Part shown: one piece after another, positions 31,789 through 37,927 of the stretch
Layout: each line of letters begins with the position of its first letter
Numbering within the stretch: the first letter of the stretch is position 1
Origin: Bacteroidales bacterium
GTDB lineage: Bacteria; Bacteroidota; Bacteroidia; Bacteroidales; UBA932
NCBI GenBank assembly: GCA_016295455.1
Contig: JAEDLE010000016.1
Location: 1 to 37,927 of the forward strand
DNA: 37,927 nt
Direction of reading: 5' to 3'
Notes under the pieces: model-generated
The model's database searches: none
Told to the model about the DNA's origin: nothing
Seen by the model: only the letters and a program-made list of their open reading frames with translations
Translations under genes and position numbers: made by a program

Positions 31789-33822
31789 ATGATGAGACTC
31801 AAGACATACTTATTCGCGGCAGCGCTTGTGATAATCAGCTCCTGCACCGCAGGAAATGCGGTTCCCGAGCAGGGCGCCAAGCCGTGCCGGATACCCGAGT
31901 TCGGGGAAAATGACATAGAGGGAGAGCTTCTGGTACGCTTTGACGAGAGCGTCGCGGACCTGCTCGAAAAGACCGGAATGACCAGGAGCGGACCTTCTTC
32001 CGCCCTGAGCGTATGCGCGCTGCCGGACGTGGGCGAGGTGCTCGGAATGCTTGACGGATACACGATTGAGCGTGTATTCCCCGTCGATGCCAGGACTGAG
32101 GCCTCCGCAGTGAAGGACGGTCTCCATCTGTGGTATCTGGTCCGCTTCGATTCTTCAGTCCCTGCCCGCGAGGTGGCCGAAAGGCTTTCCGTGCTTGGCG
32201 AGGTAAGGGGAGTGGGCTACAACCGCCAGCTCAAGAAGGCTGACGAAGGCAAGGTGATTCCGCTCACACCGGCGATGCTCCAGGCCGCAACCGGCGCCAC
32301 AAGACCATATTTCAACGACGGGCTCCTGCCGTACCAGTGGCATCTGGTGAATGAGGGAGACCTGGGCGAGACCAAGTTCACCGCAGGTGCGGACGTCCAG
32401 GTCAGGAAGGCCTGGGAACTTTCCACGGGCGACCCTTCCGTGATCGTGGCAGTGCTGGACGAGGGAGTGGACTTCACCCATCCGGACCTCAAGGCGGCAA
32501 TGTGGGTGAATGAAGACGAGATATGGCGCTCCCACCAAGACAATGACGGGAACGGCTATGCCGGCGACTACTACGGCTACAATTTCGTGGCAGGCAACGG
32601 CATCATATCCACCGACAACCTCAGCGACAGCGGCCACGGCTCCCACGTGGCGGGCGTTATCGCAGCCGTCAACAACAACGGGGAAGGCATCAGTTCCGTG
32701 GCGGGCGGTGACGGAGAGAAGCCCGGCGTGCGCATAATGAGCTGCCAGATATTCTCGGGCAACAGCGCAGGAACCCTGCTTGACGAGGTCAGGGCGATCA
32801 AATATGCCGCCGACAACGGAGCGGTCATACTCCAGTGCAGCTGGGGCTATGTCTCCGGCTCGGCCAACGCTTTCGAATGGACTCCGCAGTATGCGACTGA
32901 CGAGCAATGGCTTTCGATGAATATGCTGGAGAGCTTGGCCCTGGACTACTTCATACACAACGCCGGTTCGCCTGACGGCGTGATCGAAGGCGGTGTCGCC
33001 ATATTCGCCGGAGGAAACGAGGCCGCGCCTTCCGCAGGATATCCGGGAGCCTACGGGGATTTCATCTCAGTAGCCGCAACTGCGGCGGACTATACGCCTT
33101 CCGTATATACCAACTACGGTCCGGGAACCACGATCTGCGCTCCGGGAGGAGACCAGGACTATTATTATGAATATGGCGAAGGCTCCGAGACGGGAGCCCT
33201 GGGCTGCGTCCTCTCCACCCTTCCGTACCACGTTTCACCTTCGGGTTACGGCTACATGGAGGGAACTTCGATGGCCTGTCCTCACGTGTCGGGAGTGGTT
33301 GCGCTGGGTATCTCCTATGCCGCCCAGTTGAGGAAGCACTTCCGTGCCGAGGAGATAATTGACCTGCTCTATTCCAGCGCCACTCCCGTGGAGCAGTTCT
33401 GGAATACCGACGAGCCGAAGGGCTACTACAAGTATGTCCTCGACCTGGGCACCAACCATTACAAGACCATGGACCTCAACTCCTACCGCGGCAAGATGGG
33501 CCACGGGCAGGTGAATGCATATGCCTTCCTCCAAGCCATAGGAGGCGCGGGAGTCCCGATGACCTTCCCTAATGTATATGTCGCCGCGGGAAGCAGCAAG
33601 AGTTATCTTCCGTCGGCATATTTCGTCGGGGGTGAAAGCCTCAGCTACAGCGTGGAAGGTTTCGACCCTTCTGTCGCCGAGCTCAGGATGGAGGGCTCGA
33701 GGCTGGTGGTGACCGGCGTTGCCGAAGGGCAGACCGGGGCCAGGATCAGTGCAGGTAACGGTACTTCCTTCGAGTTCGTGGTGACCGTAAGGTCGCAGGC
33801 TCAGGATAACGGCTGGCTCTGA
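31789..33822 (+). CDS. S8-family (subtilisin-like) serine protease lipoprotein
   Basis: A 677-residue lipoprotein with the attachment Cys at residue 19 (VIISSC), so the protease is predicted to be membrane-anchored and probably surface-exposed. Residues about 45-160 form a propeptide-like region (ELLVRFDESVADLLEK). The catalytic domain runs from about 185 to 590 with the triad Asp224 (VAVLDEGVDFTHPDL), His286 (GHGSHVAGVIAAV) and Ser494 (GTSMACPHVSG); the oxyanion Asn is in FAGGNEAAPS. The C-terminal 90 residues look like a bacterial Ig-like domain. It is the only recognisable enzyme of the operon, starts directly at the end of the BACON-LRR gene and overlaps the DUF1573 gene by one base. All catalytic residues are present, so it should be active. 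Confidence 0.95.
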   Translation: MMRLKTYLFAAALVIISSCTAGNAVPEQGAKPCRIPEFGENDIEGELLVRFDESVADLLEKTGMTRSGPSSALSVCALPDVGEVLGMLDGYTIERVFPVDARTEASAVKDGLHLWYLVRFDSSVPAREVAERLSVLGEVRGVGYNRQLKKADEGKVIPLTPAMLQAATGATRPYFNDGLLPYQWHLVNEGDLGETKFTAGADVQVRKAWELSTGDPSVIVAVLDEGVDFTHPDLKAAMWVNEDEIWRSHQDNDGNGYAGDYYGYNFVAGNGIISTDNLSDSGHGSHVAGVIAAVNNNGEGISSVAGGDGEKPGVRIMSCQIFSGNSAGTLLDEVRAIKYAADNGAVILQCSWGYVSGSANAFEWTPQYATDEQWLSMNMLESLALDYFIHNAGSPDGVIEGGVAIFAGGNEAAPSAGYPGAYGDFISVAATAADYTPSVYTNYGPGTTICAPGGDQDYYYEYGEGSETGALGCVLSTLPYHVSPSGYGYMEGTSMACPHVSGVVALGISYAAQLRKHFRAEEIIDLLYSSATPVEQFWNTDEPKGYYKYVLDLGTNHYKTMDLNSYRGKMGHGQVNAYAFLQAIGGAGVPMTFPNVYVAAGSSKSYLPSAYFVGGESLSYSVEGFDPSVAELRMEGSRLVVTGVAEGQTGARISAGNGTSFEFVVTVRSQAQDNGWL

Positions 33823-34592
33823 TGAGGTTGCTGACCTGTCTGCTGATGCTCCTTGGCGGAGTGGCTGCGGCGGCCCAGATAAGGACCGTCCCGCTCGAGG
33901 ACCTGCTTGAGGAGACCGCTGCAGGGGCTGACAGCAGTTCTCTCCGCTTCGGGACCACAGCCCTGAAGGCTGGCCCGATGCGGGAAGATGCGGGACCATC
34001 CCGCTACATCTTCCCCTTCGAGAATGGAGGACAGAAGCCTGTACGCATAGTCAGCATAGGTTCCAACTGTTCCTGTGTCAGGGCTTTGCAGGGAGTGGGC
34101 ACCGTAGCTCCGGGAGAGGCTTCGCAGATAGTGATGGAGTTCGACCCGACCGGACATCCGGGGCGTTTCCTCAGGAAACTCTTTGTGCGCAGTGACGAGG
34201 CAGTGCGGCCGGTCGCGGTGCTCACCCTCGAGGTGGAGGTGCTGTCCGCAAATCCGCTGGCGGATTATTATCCGGTGGATATGGGAACCCTCAGGCTGAG
34301 ACGGGACAGCGTCAGTTTCTCCGCCGGCCGGCCTGCAGAAGCGGCCATAAGGGCTGTGAATGTGGGGAACGGCAGCTTCAGCCCTGAGTTCGAGACTGCC
34401 TTCCTGCCCTCCTGCATCAAGGTCAGCAGCGAGCCTCAGACGCTTGCGCCCGGACAGGAGGGAATGATTCAGATTAGATACGAGCCGGGGGAGGAAGAAA
34501 CCCCAGCGGAGACGGCGCGGCTGAGGCTGATGGTCCGGGGAACAGGCACCACACCATTGCGCTCCGTCATATTCATAGAGATAAAGAAATGA
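33822..34592 (+). CDS. DUF1573-domain secreted protein
   Basis: A 256-residue exported protein with a Sec signal (about 1-19, ending VAAAAQ) and no lipobox Cys at the cleavage site, unlike its operon neighbours. The DUF1573 module lies at about residues 58-145: FPFENGGQKPVRIVSIGSNC with Cys83 and Cys85, VAPGEASQIVMEFDPTGHPGR and FVRSDEAV. A second Ig-like module follows (about 155-256) with IRAVNVGNGSF and LAPGQEGMIQIRYEPG. Such ASH-like modules are thought to bind proteins; a periplasmic or surface adaptor role is inferred. It starts within the protease stop (TGATG) and overlaps the next gene by 4 bp. Confidence 0.88.
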   Translation: MRLLTCLLMLLGGVAAAAQIRTVPLEDLLEETAAGADSSSLRFGTTALKAGPMREDAGPSRYIFPFENGGQKPVRIVSIGSNCSCVRALQGVGTVAPGEASQIVMEFDPTGHPGRFLRKLFVRSDEAVRPVAVLTLEVEVLSANPLADYYPVDMGTLRLRRDSVSFSAGRPAEAAIRAVNVGNGSFSPEFETAFLPSCIKVSSEPQTLAPGQEGMIQIRYEPGEEETPAETARLRLMVRGTGTTPLRSVIFIEIKK

Positions 34593-35026
34593 AAGATATG
34601 AAGAGATTTGTATATGCCGTCCTGGCTTTGTTTGCAGTCCTTGCCGTTTCCTGTACGAAGGAGTCCAAGACCGTGACCTACCTGGAGGTGAACAGGAACA
34701 ACATTTCCGGAGACTGGGTGCTTTCCGGGTGGAACGGACAGCCGCTCGCGGAGGGTACTTACTTCAGGATGACCCTCGTGCGCAATGACGGGACCTTTGT
34801 CATCAATCAGAACCTGGATTCCTTCGTGGATGTTCCAAGGGAGATTACCGGCAGCTGGAGCCTTGACATCGATCCCGAAAAGGGCGCGCTCATCAGCGGC
34901 AAGTATGACCACGACACGGGTTTCTGGTCGCACAGGTACATCATCACGGAACTCACCGCTACGGATATGCTGTGGACGGCCGAGGACGACCCGGCATTCA
35001 CGCAGCTTTTCAGCAGGGCGGAATGA
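34589..35026 (+). CDS. Small lipocalin-like lipoprotein
   Basis: A 145-residue lipoprotein with the attachment Cys at residue 22 (LAVSC). The mature part begins with NISGDWVLSGWNGQPL, continues YFRMTLVRNDGTFVINQN and GSWSLDIDPEKGALISG, and ends with MLWTAEDDP. The GxW-containing strand order is typical of Bacteroidetes lipocalin-like small lipoproteins; no catalytic residues are seen. It is the last gene of the operon, overlapping the DUF1573 gene in ATGA. An inverted repeat lies 8 bp past its stop. The ligand is unknown. Confidence 0.8.
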   Translation: MKDMKRFVYAVLALFAVLAVSCTKESKTVTYLEVNRNNISGDWVLSGWNGQPLAEGTYFRMTLVRNDGTFVINQNLDSFVDVPREITGSWSLDIDPEKGALISGKYDHDTGFWSHRYIITELTATDMLWTAEDDPAFTQLFSRAE

Positions 35027-35034
35027 TGGGGAAG

Positions 35035-35061
35035 CGTGAAAATCCTCCTTGCGTTTTCACG
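35035..35061. repeat. 8-bp perfect inverted repeat between the operon end and typA
   Basis: CGTGAAAA (35035-35042) and TTTTCACG (35054-35061) flank 11 bases that contain the TTG of the typA promoter. It could end the upstream operon (no proper T-run follows) or serve as an operator over the typA -33 region. Confidence 0.5.
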
Positions 35062-35079
35062 GAAATATATTTATTTTTG
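35049..35079 (+). promoter_or_regulatory. Promoter of typA
   Basis: TTG (35049-35051), 20 bp, then the exact -7 element TATTTTTG (35072-35079). The expected start near 35086 falls in the first bases of the leader hairpin. Confidence 0.75.
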
Positions 35080-35080
35080 C

Positions 35081-35117
35081 AATCTTGTCCCGGCTTGTGG
35101 AAGGCTGGGACAAGATT
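35081..35117 (+). other. Strong stem-loop at the 5' end of the typA leader
   Basis: AATCTTGTCCC (35081-35091) pairs perfectly with GGGACAAGATT (35107-35117), extended inward by G-T, G-C and C-G pairs to 14 bp. It begins at or just before the predicted transcription start and ends 25 bp before the ATG. Only four T follow (35116-35119), so a leader structure is more likely than a terminator. Confidence 0.55.
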
Positions 35118-35142
35118 TTGTAGGATATTAACATAGGAACAT

Positions 35143-36948
35143 ATGCAGGATGTCAGAAACATCGCGATCATAGCCCACGTCGACCATGGCAAGACCACTC
35201 TTGTGGACAGGATGATCTACCAGGCGGACCTCGTGAGGAGGCCTGAAAACCTGGGTGAACTGATAATGGACAATAACGAGCTTGAAAGGGAGAGGGGCAT
35301 AACCATACTCGCCAAGAATGTGTCCGTGGTGTACAAGGGTGTCAAGATCAATATTATAGACACTCCGGGCCACAGCGACTTCGGCGGAGAGGTGGAGCGT
35401 GTCCTGAATATGGCGGACGGCGTGCTTCTGCTCGTGGATGCCTTCGAGGGCTGCATGCCTCAGACCAGGTTCGTTCTCCAGAAGGCTCTCGAGCTGGGAA
35501 AGAAGCCCATCGTGGTCGTGAACAAGGTGGACAAGCCGAACTGCCGTCCGGACGAGGTGCAGGAAGAGGTGTTCGACCTGATGTTCAACCTCAATGCCAA
35601 TGAGGACCAGCTGGACTTCAGGACCATATACGGAAGCGCGAAGCAGGGCTGGATGTCCGGGGACTGGCGCACCCCGGGAACTGACATCACTCCGCTGCTC
35701 GACGCCATACTCGAGGTGATTCCCGCGCCGAAGGTGGTGGAGGGTACGCCGCAGATGCTTGTCTCTTCGCTCGAGTATTCCCCTTATGTCGGCAGGATAG
35801 CCGTCGGCAAGGTGACCAGGGGCAGCCTGAAGACAGGCATGAACGTGAGCCTCTGCAAGAGGTATGACATAATCGAGAAGCAGAAGATCAAGCAGCTGAT
35901 GTCCTTCGACGGACTGGGCAAGAAGAATGTGGACCAGGTTGAGTGCGGTGACATCTGCGCCGTTGTGGGTATAGAGGGCTTCGAAATCGGGGACACCATC
36001 GCGGACTTCGAGAATCCGGAGGCCCTGCCGCCTATCTCTGTCGATGAGCCGACAATGAGCATGGTCTTCACCATAAACAATTCGCCTTTCTTCGGAAGGG
36101 ATGGCAAGTTCGTGACTTCCAGGCATATAAAGGAACGTCTCGACAAGGAGCTCGAGAAGAATCTCGCCCTCAGGGTGAAGCCGGGCCTGAACGCCGACCA
36201 GTTCGTGGTGTACGGTCGCGGAGTGCTCCATCTCTCCGTCCTGATCGAGACCATGAGGAGGGAAGGCTTCGAGCTTCAGGTGGGACAGCCCAAGGTGCTC
36301 GACAAGACCATAAACGGACAGCGCTGCGAGCCTATAGAGGAGCTCTCCATCGAGGTTCCGGAAGAGTTCGTGGGCGCGGCTATCGAGCTTTCGACCCGCA
36401 GGAAGGGCGCGCTCCTCAGGATGGAGCCGAGAGGGGACAGGACCCTGCTCGAGTTCGAGATTCCGACCCGTGGCCTCATGGGACTCAGGAGCAATCTGCT
36501 CACAGCTTCCCAGGGAGAGGCAGTGGTGGCGCACAGGTTCAAGGAGTACCAGCCTTACAAGGGCGAAATCGAGCGCAGGACCAACGGTTCCCTCGTGTCC
36601 CTCGAGACCGGCGAGGCTGTGGCATATTCGATGAACAAACTTCTGGACCGCGGCCGTTTCTTCGTGGAGCCGGGAGAGGAGATATACGGCGGTATGGTTG
36701 TGGGAGAGCACACCAGGGAGTTCGACCTCAACGTGAACATATGCAAGACCAAGAAGCTAACCAACGTCCGCGCCGCGGGCAGTGACGAGAAGGTCGCCCT
36801 GCCGCCTGCAATCAAGTTCTCGCTTGAGGAAGCCCTCGAGTACATACAGGAGGATGAGCTCGTGGAAGTGACCCCTCACTTCATGAGAATCAGGAAGATT
36901 TTGCTCGATCCGCTCGACAGGAAAAGAAAAAGCGAGAGAGATAGTTGA
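35143..36948 (+). CDS. typA: Ribosome-associated GTPase TypA/BipA
   Basis: Translational GTPase of the EF-G/LepA group that binds the ribosome under stress and aids 50S assembly in cold; 601 residues, close to the 607 of E. coli. The P-loop is AHVDHGKTT at residues 11-19. G2 is in RERGITI, G3 in DTPGHSDFGG, and G4 in VVNKVDKPNCRPDEV. The later domains show GRGVLHLSVLIETMRREGFE and the TypA-specific C-terminal region ending in FMRIRKILLDPLDRKRK. It has its own promoter and a strong leader hairpin, and lies 116 bp after the SusCD operon. The DUF177 promoter overlaps its stop codon. Confidence 0.97.
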   Translation: MQDVRNIAIIAHVDHGKTTLVDRMIYQADLVRRPENLGELIMDNNELERERGITILAKNVSVVYKGVKINIIDTPGHSDFGGEVERVLNMADGVLLLVDAFEGCMPQTRFVLQKALELGKKPIVVVNKVDKPNCRPDEVQEEVFDLMFNLNANEDQLDFRTIYGSAKQGWMSGDWRTPGTDITPLLDAILEVIPAPKVVEGTPQMLVSSLEYSPYVGRIAVGKVTRGSLKTGMNVSLCKRYDIIEKQKIKQLMSFDGLGKKNVDQVECGDICAVVGIEGFEIGDTIADFENPEALPPISVDEPTMSMVFTINNSPFFGRDGKFVTSRHIKERLDKELEKNLALRVKPGLNADQFVVYGRGVLHLSVLIETMRREGFELQVGQPKVLDKTINGQRCEPIEELSIEVPEEFVGAAIELSTRRKGALLRMEPRGDRTLLEFEIPTRGLMGLRSNLLTASQGEAVVAHRFKEYQPYKGEIERRTNGSLVSLETGEAVAYSMNKLLDRGRFFVEPGEEIYGGMVVGEHTREFDLNVNICKTKKLTNVRAAGSDEKVALPPAIKFSLEEALEYIQEDELVEVTPHFMRIRKILLDPLDRKRKSERDS

Positions 36949-36974
36949 TTTTTTAAAAGTTTTGTGTACCTTTG
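36945..36974 (+). promoter_or_regulatory. Promoter of the DUF177-rpmF operon
   Basis: TTG (36945-36947, overlapping the typA stop), 19 bp, then the exact -7 element TACCTTTG (36967-36974). The expected start near 36981 leaves a leader of about 18 nt before the ATG at 36999. Confidence 0.8.
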
Positions 36975-36998
36975 CAACCCCAAATCTATTTATTGGAT

Positions 36999-37538
36999 AT
37001 GATTGAAGAGTTGAAGATACCATTAAATGGATTGAACGCCGGGAAGAAACAGTATTCCTGGCACGTTGGGAAAGAGTTCTTTGCAGAATTCGGAGATACC
37101 GGAGTGCTTGATGCCGATGTCCGTGCGGACGTCACGATAGAGAAATCCGGAAGCTACACAGGATTGGACTGCCAGCTGGAGGGGACATTGACCGTTCCCT
37201 GCGACAGATGCCTCGAGGACCTTGTCCTCCCGGTCTCGGAACTCGTGCGGATGAGCGTCAAGTTCGGCCCGGAACCTGTGGAGAATCAGGCTGCACTTGG
37301 TGAGGAAGGAGAACGTGAAACAATCTATCTTCCTGAAGACGAGGCAGTTCTGGATATGGCGCAGATCATTTACGATTATTCGATGCTTGCGCTTCCCCTC
37401 CAGCGTGTGCACGCAGAGGGAGAATGCAACCCGGACACCGTAAGATGGCTCTCAGGCGAGGCTGATGCCGTGGGGCAAGCCGGAACTGCAGAAGAAGGGA
37501 ACAATCCGTTTGCCGCCCTCAAGGGATTGTTCGACTGA
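36999..37538 (+). CDS. DUF177 (YceD-like) protein
   Basis: A 179-residue YceD/DUF177-family cytoplasmic protein; the family is linked to 23S rRNA accumulation and is almost always next to rpmF, as here. The conserved core is DCQLEGTLTVPCDRCLEDL at about residues 55-75, followed by an acidic middle. DMAQIIYDYSMLALPLQRVH (about 120-140) is also typical, as is the NPFAALKGLFD ending. The ATG at 36999 is chosen; an earlier in-frame TTG at 36972 lies inside the promoter -7 element. rpmF begins 40 bp downstream in the same message. Confidence 0.92.
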   Translation: MIEELKIPLNGLNAGKKQYSWHVGKEFFAEFGDTGVLDADVRADVTIEKSGSYTGLDCQLEGTLTVPCDRCLEDLVLPVSELVRMSVKFGPEPVENQAALGEEGERETIYLPEDEAVLDMAQIIYDYSMLALPLQRVHAEGECNPDTVRWLSGEADAVGQAGTAEEGNNPFAALKGLFD

Positions 37539-37578
37539 CAAGGGTGATTGAAAGGAAAATTAAAAAAAGTATATAACA

Positions 37579-37761
37579 ATGGCACATCCGAAACACAAAC
37601 TTTCCAAGCAGAGGAGGGACAAGAGAAGAACGCACGATCATGCGGCTGTCCCGACACTCGCAACCTGTCCTCAGTGCGGCGCGACAGTGATTTACCACAG
37701 GGTATGTCCTGAGTGCGGTTATTACAGGGGACGCCAGATCATCGAGAAGAGCGCTGAATAG
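37579..37761 (+). CDS. rpmF: 50S ribosomal protein L32
   Basis: Large-subunit ribosomal protein bL32, 60 residues. It begins MAHPKHKLSKQRRDKRRTHD and carries a four-Cys zinc ribbon (CPQC at residues 33-36 and CPEC about 13 residues later). The leader just before the ATG is A-rich (AATTAAAAAAAGTATATAACA) with no Shine-Dalgarno sequence, in keeping with initiation in Bacteroidetes. It is cotranscribed with the DUF177 gene. tRNA-Arg starts 33 bp downstream. Confidence 0.98.
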   Translation: MAHPKHKLSKQRRDKRRTHDHAAVPTLATCPQCGATVIYHRVCPECGYYRGRQIIEKSAE

Positions 37762-37794
37762 TACTCTTTCGGCAAATGCTCATTGTAGCGGTAT

Positions 37795-37869
37795 GGCCTC
37801 ATAGTTCAACGGATAGAACGGAAGTTTCCTAAACTTTAAATCGAGGTTCGATTCCTCGTGGGGCTACCA
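37795..37869 (+). tRNA. tRNA-Arg (anticodon CCT)
   Basis: Cloverleaf with acceptor GGCCTCA against TGGGGCT (two wobble pairs), D arm GTTC/GAAC, anticodon stem GAAGT/ACTTT around TTCCTAA giving anticodon CCT at 37828-37830, and T arm CGAGG-TTCGATT-CCTCG. CCA is encoded at 37867-37869. It reads AGG, a heavily used Arg codon in this window. No clear promoter of its own is seen; readthrough from rpmF is possible. Confidence 0.95.
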
Positions 37870-37897
37870 GAAACCGACCCGAAAGGGTCGGTTTCTT
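37869..37897 (+). terminator. Intrinsic terminator after tRNA-Arg
   Basis: GAAACCGACCC (37870-37880) and GGGTCGGTTTC (37885-37895) form an 11-bp perfect stem (12 with the outer A-T) capped by a GAAA tetraloop. The T-run after it is short (TT), but the 3' arm itself ends in TTTC. The remaining bases to 37927 show nothing recognisable. Confidence 0.75.
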
Positions 37898-37927
37898 GCG
37901 TTCTGTAGTGATGCCTGGAGTTGTCGG

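Noticed and set aside
35128..36711. Open frame of 527 codons antisense to typA
   Set aside because: The plus strand is an unmistakable full-length TypA; the antisense translation shows no motif, is His/Leu/Val-rich as expected from mirrored codons, and has no promoter.
36972..36998. TTG at 36972 as start of the DUF177 gene
   Set aside because: It is part of the TACCTTTG promoter element; the ATG at 36999 matches the family N-terminus.
1..37927. CRISPR arrays, insertion sequences, prophage or integron genes, rRNA
   Set aside because: No regularly spaced direct repeats, transposase or phage motifs, or rRNA-like sequence were seen by eye on either strand.

Overview
The window reads as chromosomal DNA of a GC-rich member of the Bacteroidales (phylum Bacteroidota). 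The evidence is a SusC/SusD pair, a plug-plus-barrel outer-membrane protein with a carboxypeptidase-like N-terminal domain, a run of lipoproteins with short Cys-containing signal peptides, DUF1573 and BACON-like domains, a PASTA protein without a kinase, and promoters of the Bacteroidetes type (TTTG or TTG, 19-20 bp, TAnnTTTG). The genus cannot be fixed from the sequence alone. Codon use is distinctive: AGG for Arg and ATA for Ile are frequent although most other codons end in G or C.

Left part, 1-19509, is mostly housekeeping. It starts inside serS and continues with ruvC and a large outer-membrane barrel protein. Two minus-strand genes (lnt, tcdA) follow. Divergent from them is a LysE-type exporter, then a PASTA protein coupled to an RluD-type pseudouridine synthase. 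Next come minus-strand genes for an RNase E/G, a 29-residue extremely basic peptide and HU. Divergent from HU is the lon-ung-coaD-thioredoxin-like cluster, then tRNA-Gln(TTG), a DJ-1/PfpI protein, alr on the minus strand and a YugP-type zinc metallopeptidase.

Middle part, 19637-35026, is the accessory-looking region and the best candidate for an undescribed system. It is one long same-strand array: SusC-like transporter, SusD-like lipoprotein, DUF4843-like lipoprotein, a 787-residue lipoprotein of unknown role, an 875-residue LRR lipoprotein, a BACON-LRR lipoprotein, an S8 (subtilisin) protease lipoprotein, a DUF1573 protein and a small lipocalin-like lipoprotein. From the 875-residue LRR gene onward, neighbours overlap by 1-4 bp or are separated by 0-4 bp. 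No glycoside hydrolase, lyase or sulfatase is present; the only enzyme is a protease. I infer a surface machine that binds, cuts and imports protein or peptide rather than glycan. A strong intrinsic terminator after the fourth gene probably lowers expression of the LRR/protease half relative to the SusCD half.

Right part, 35143-37927, is housekeeping again: typA/bipA with its own promoter and a strong leader hairpin, a DUF177 (YceD) gene and rpmF, then tRNA-Arg(CCT) with an intrinsic terminator.

Regulatory sites visible include consensus -33/-7 promoters for hup, susC, typA, the DUF177 gene and tRNA-Gln. There are also two sigma-54-type -24/-12 sites, one exact upstream of lon and one near-exact upstream of the zinc metallopeptidase gene. 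No CRISPR array, insertion sequence, prophage gene or rRNA was seen, and no stretch longer than 300 bases lacks a gene.
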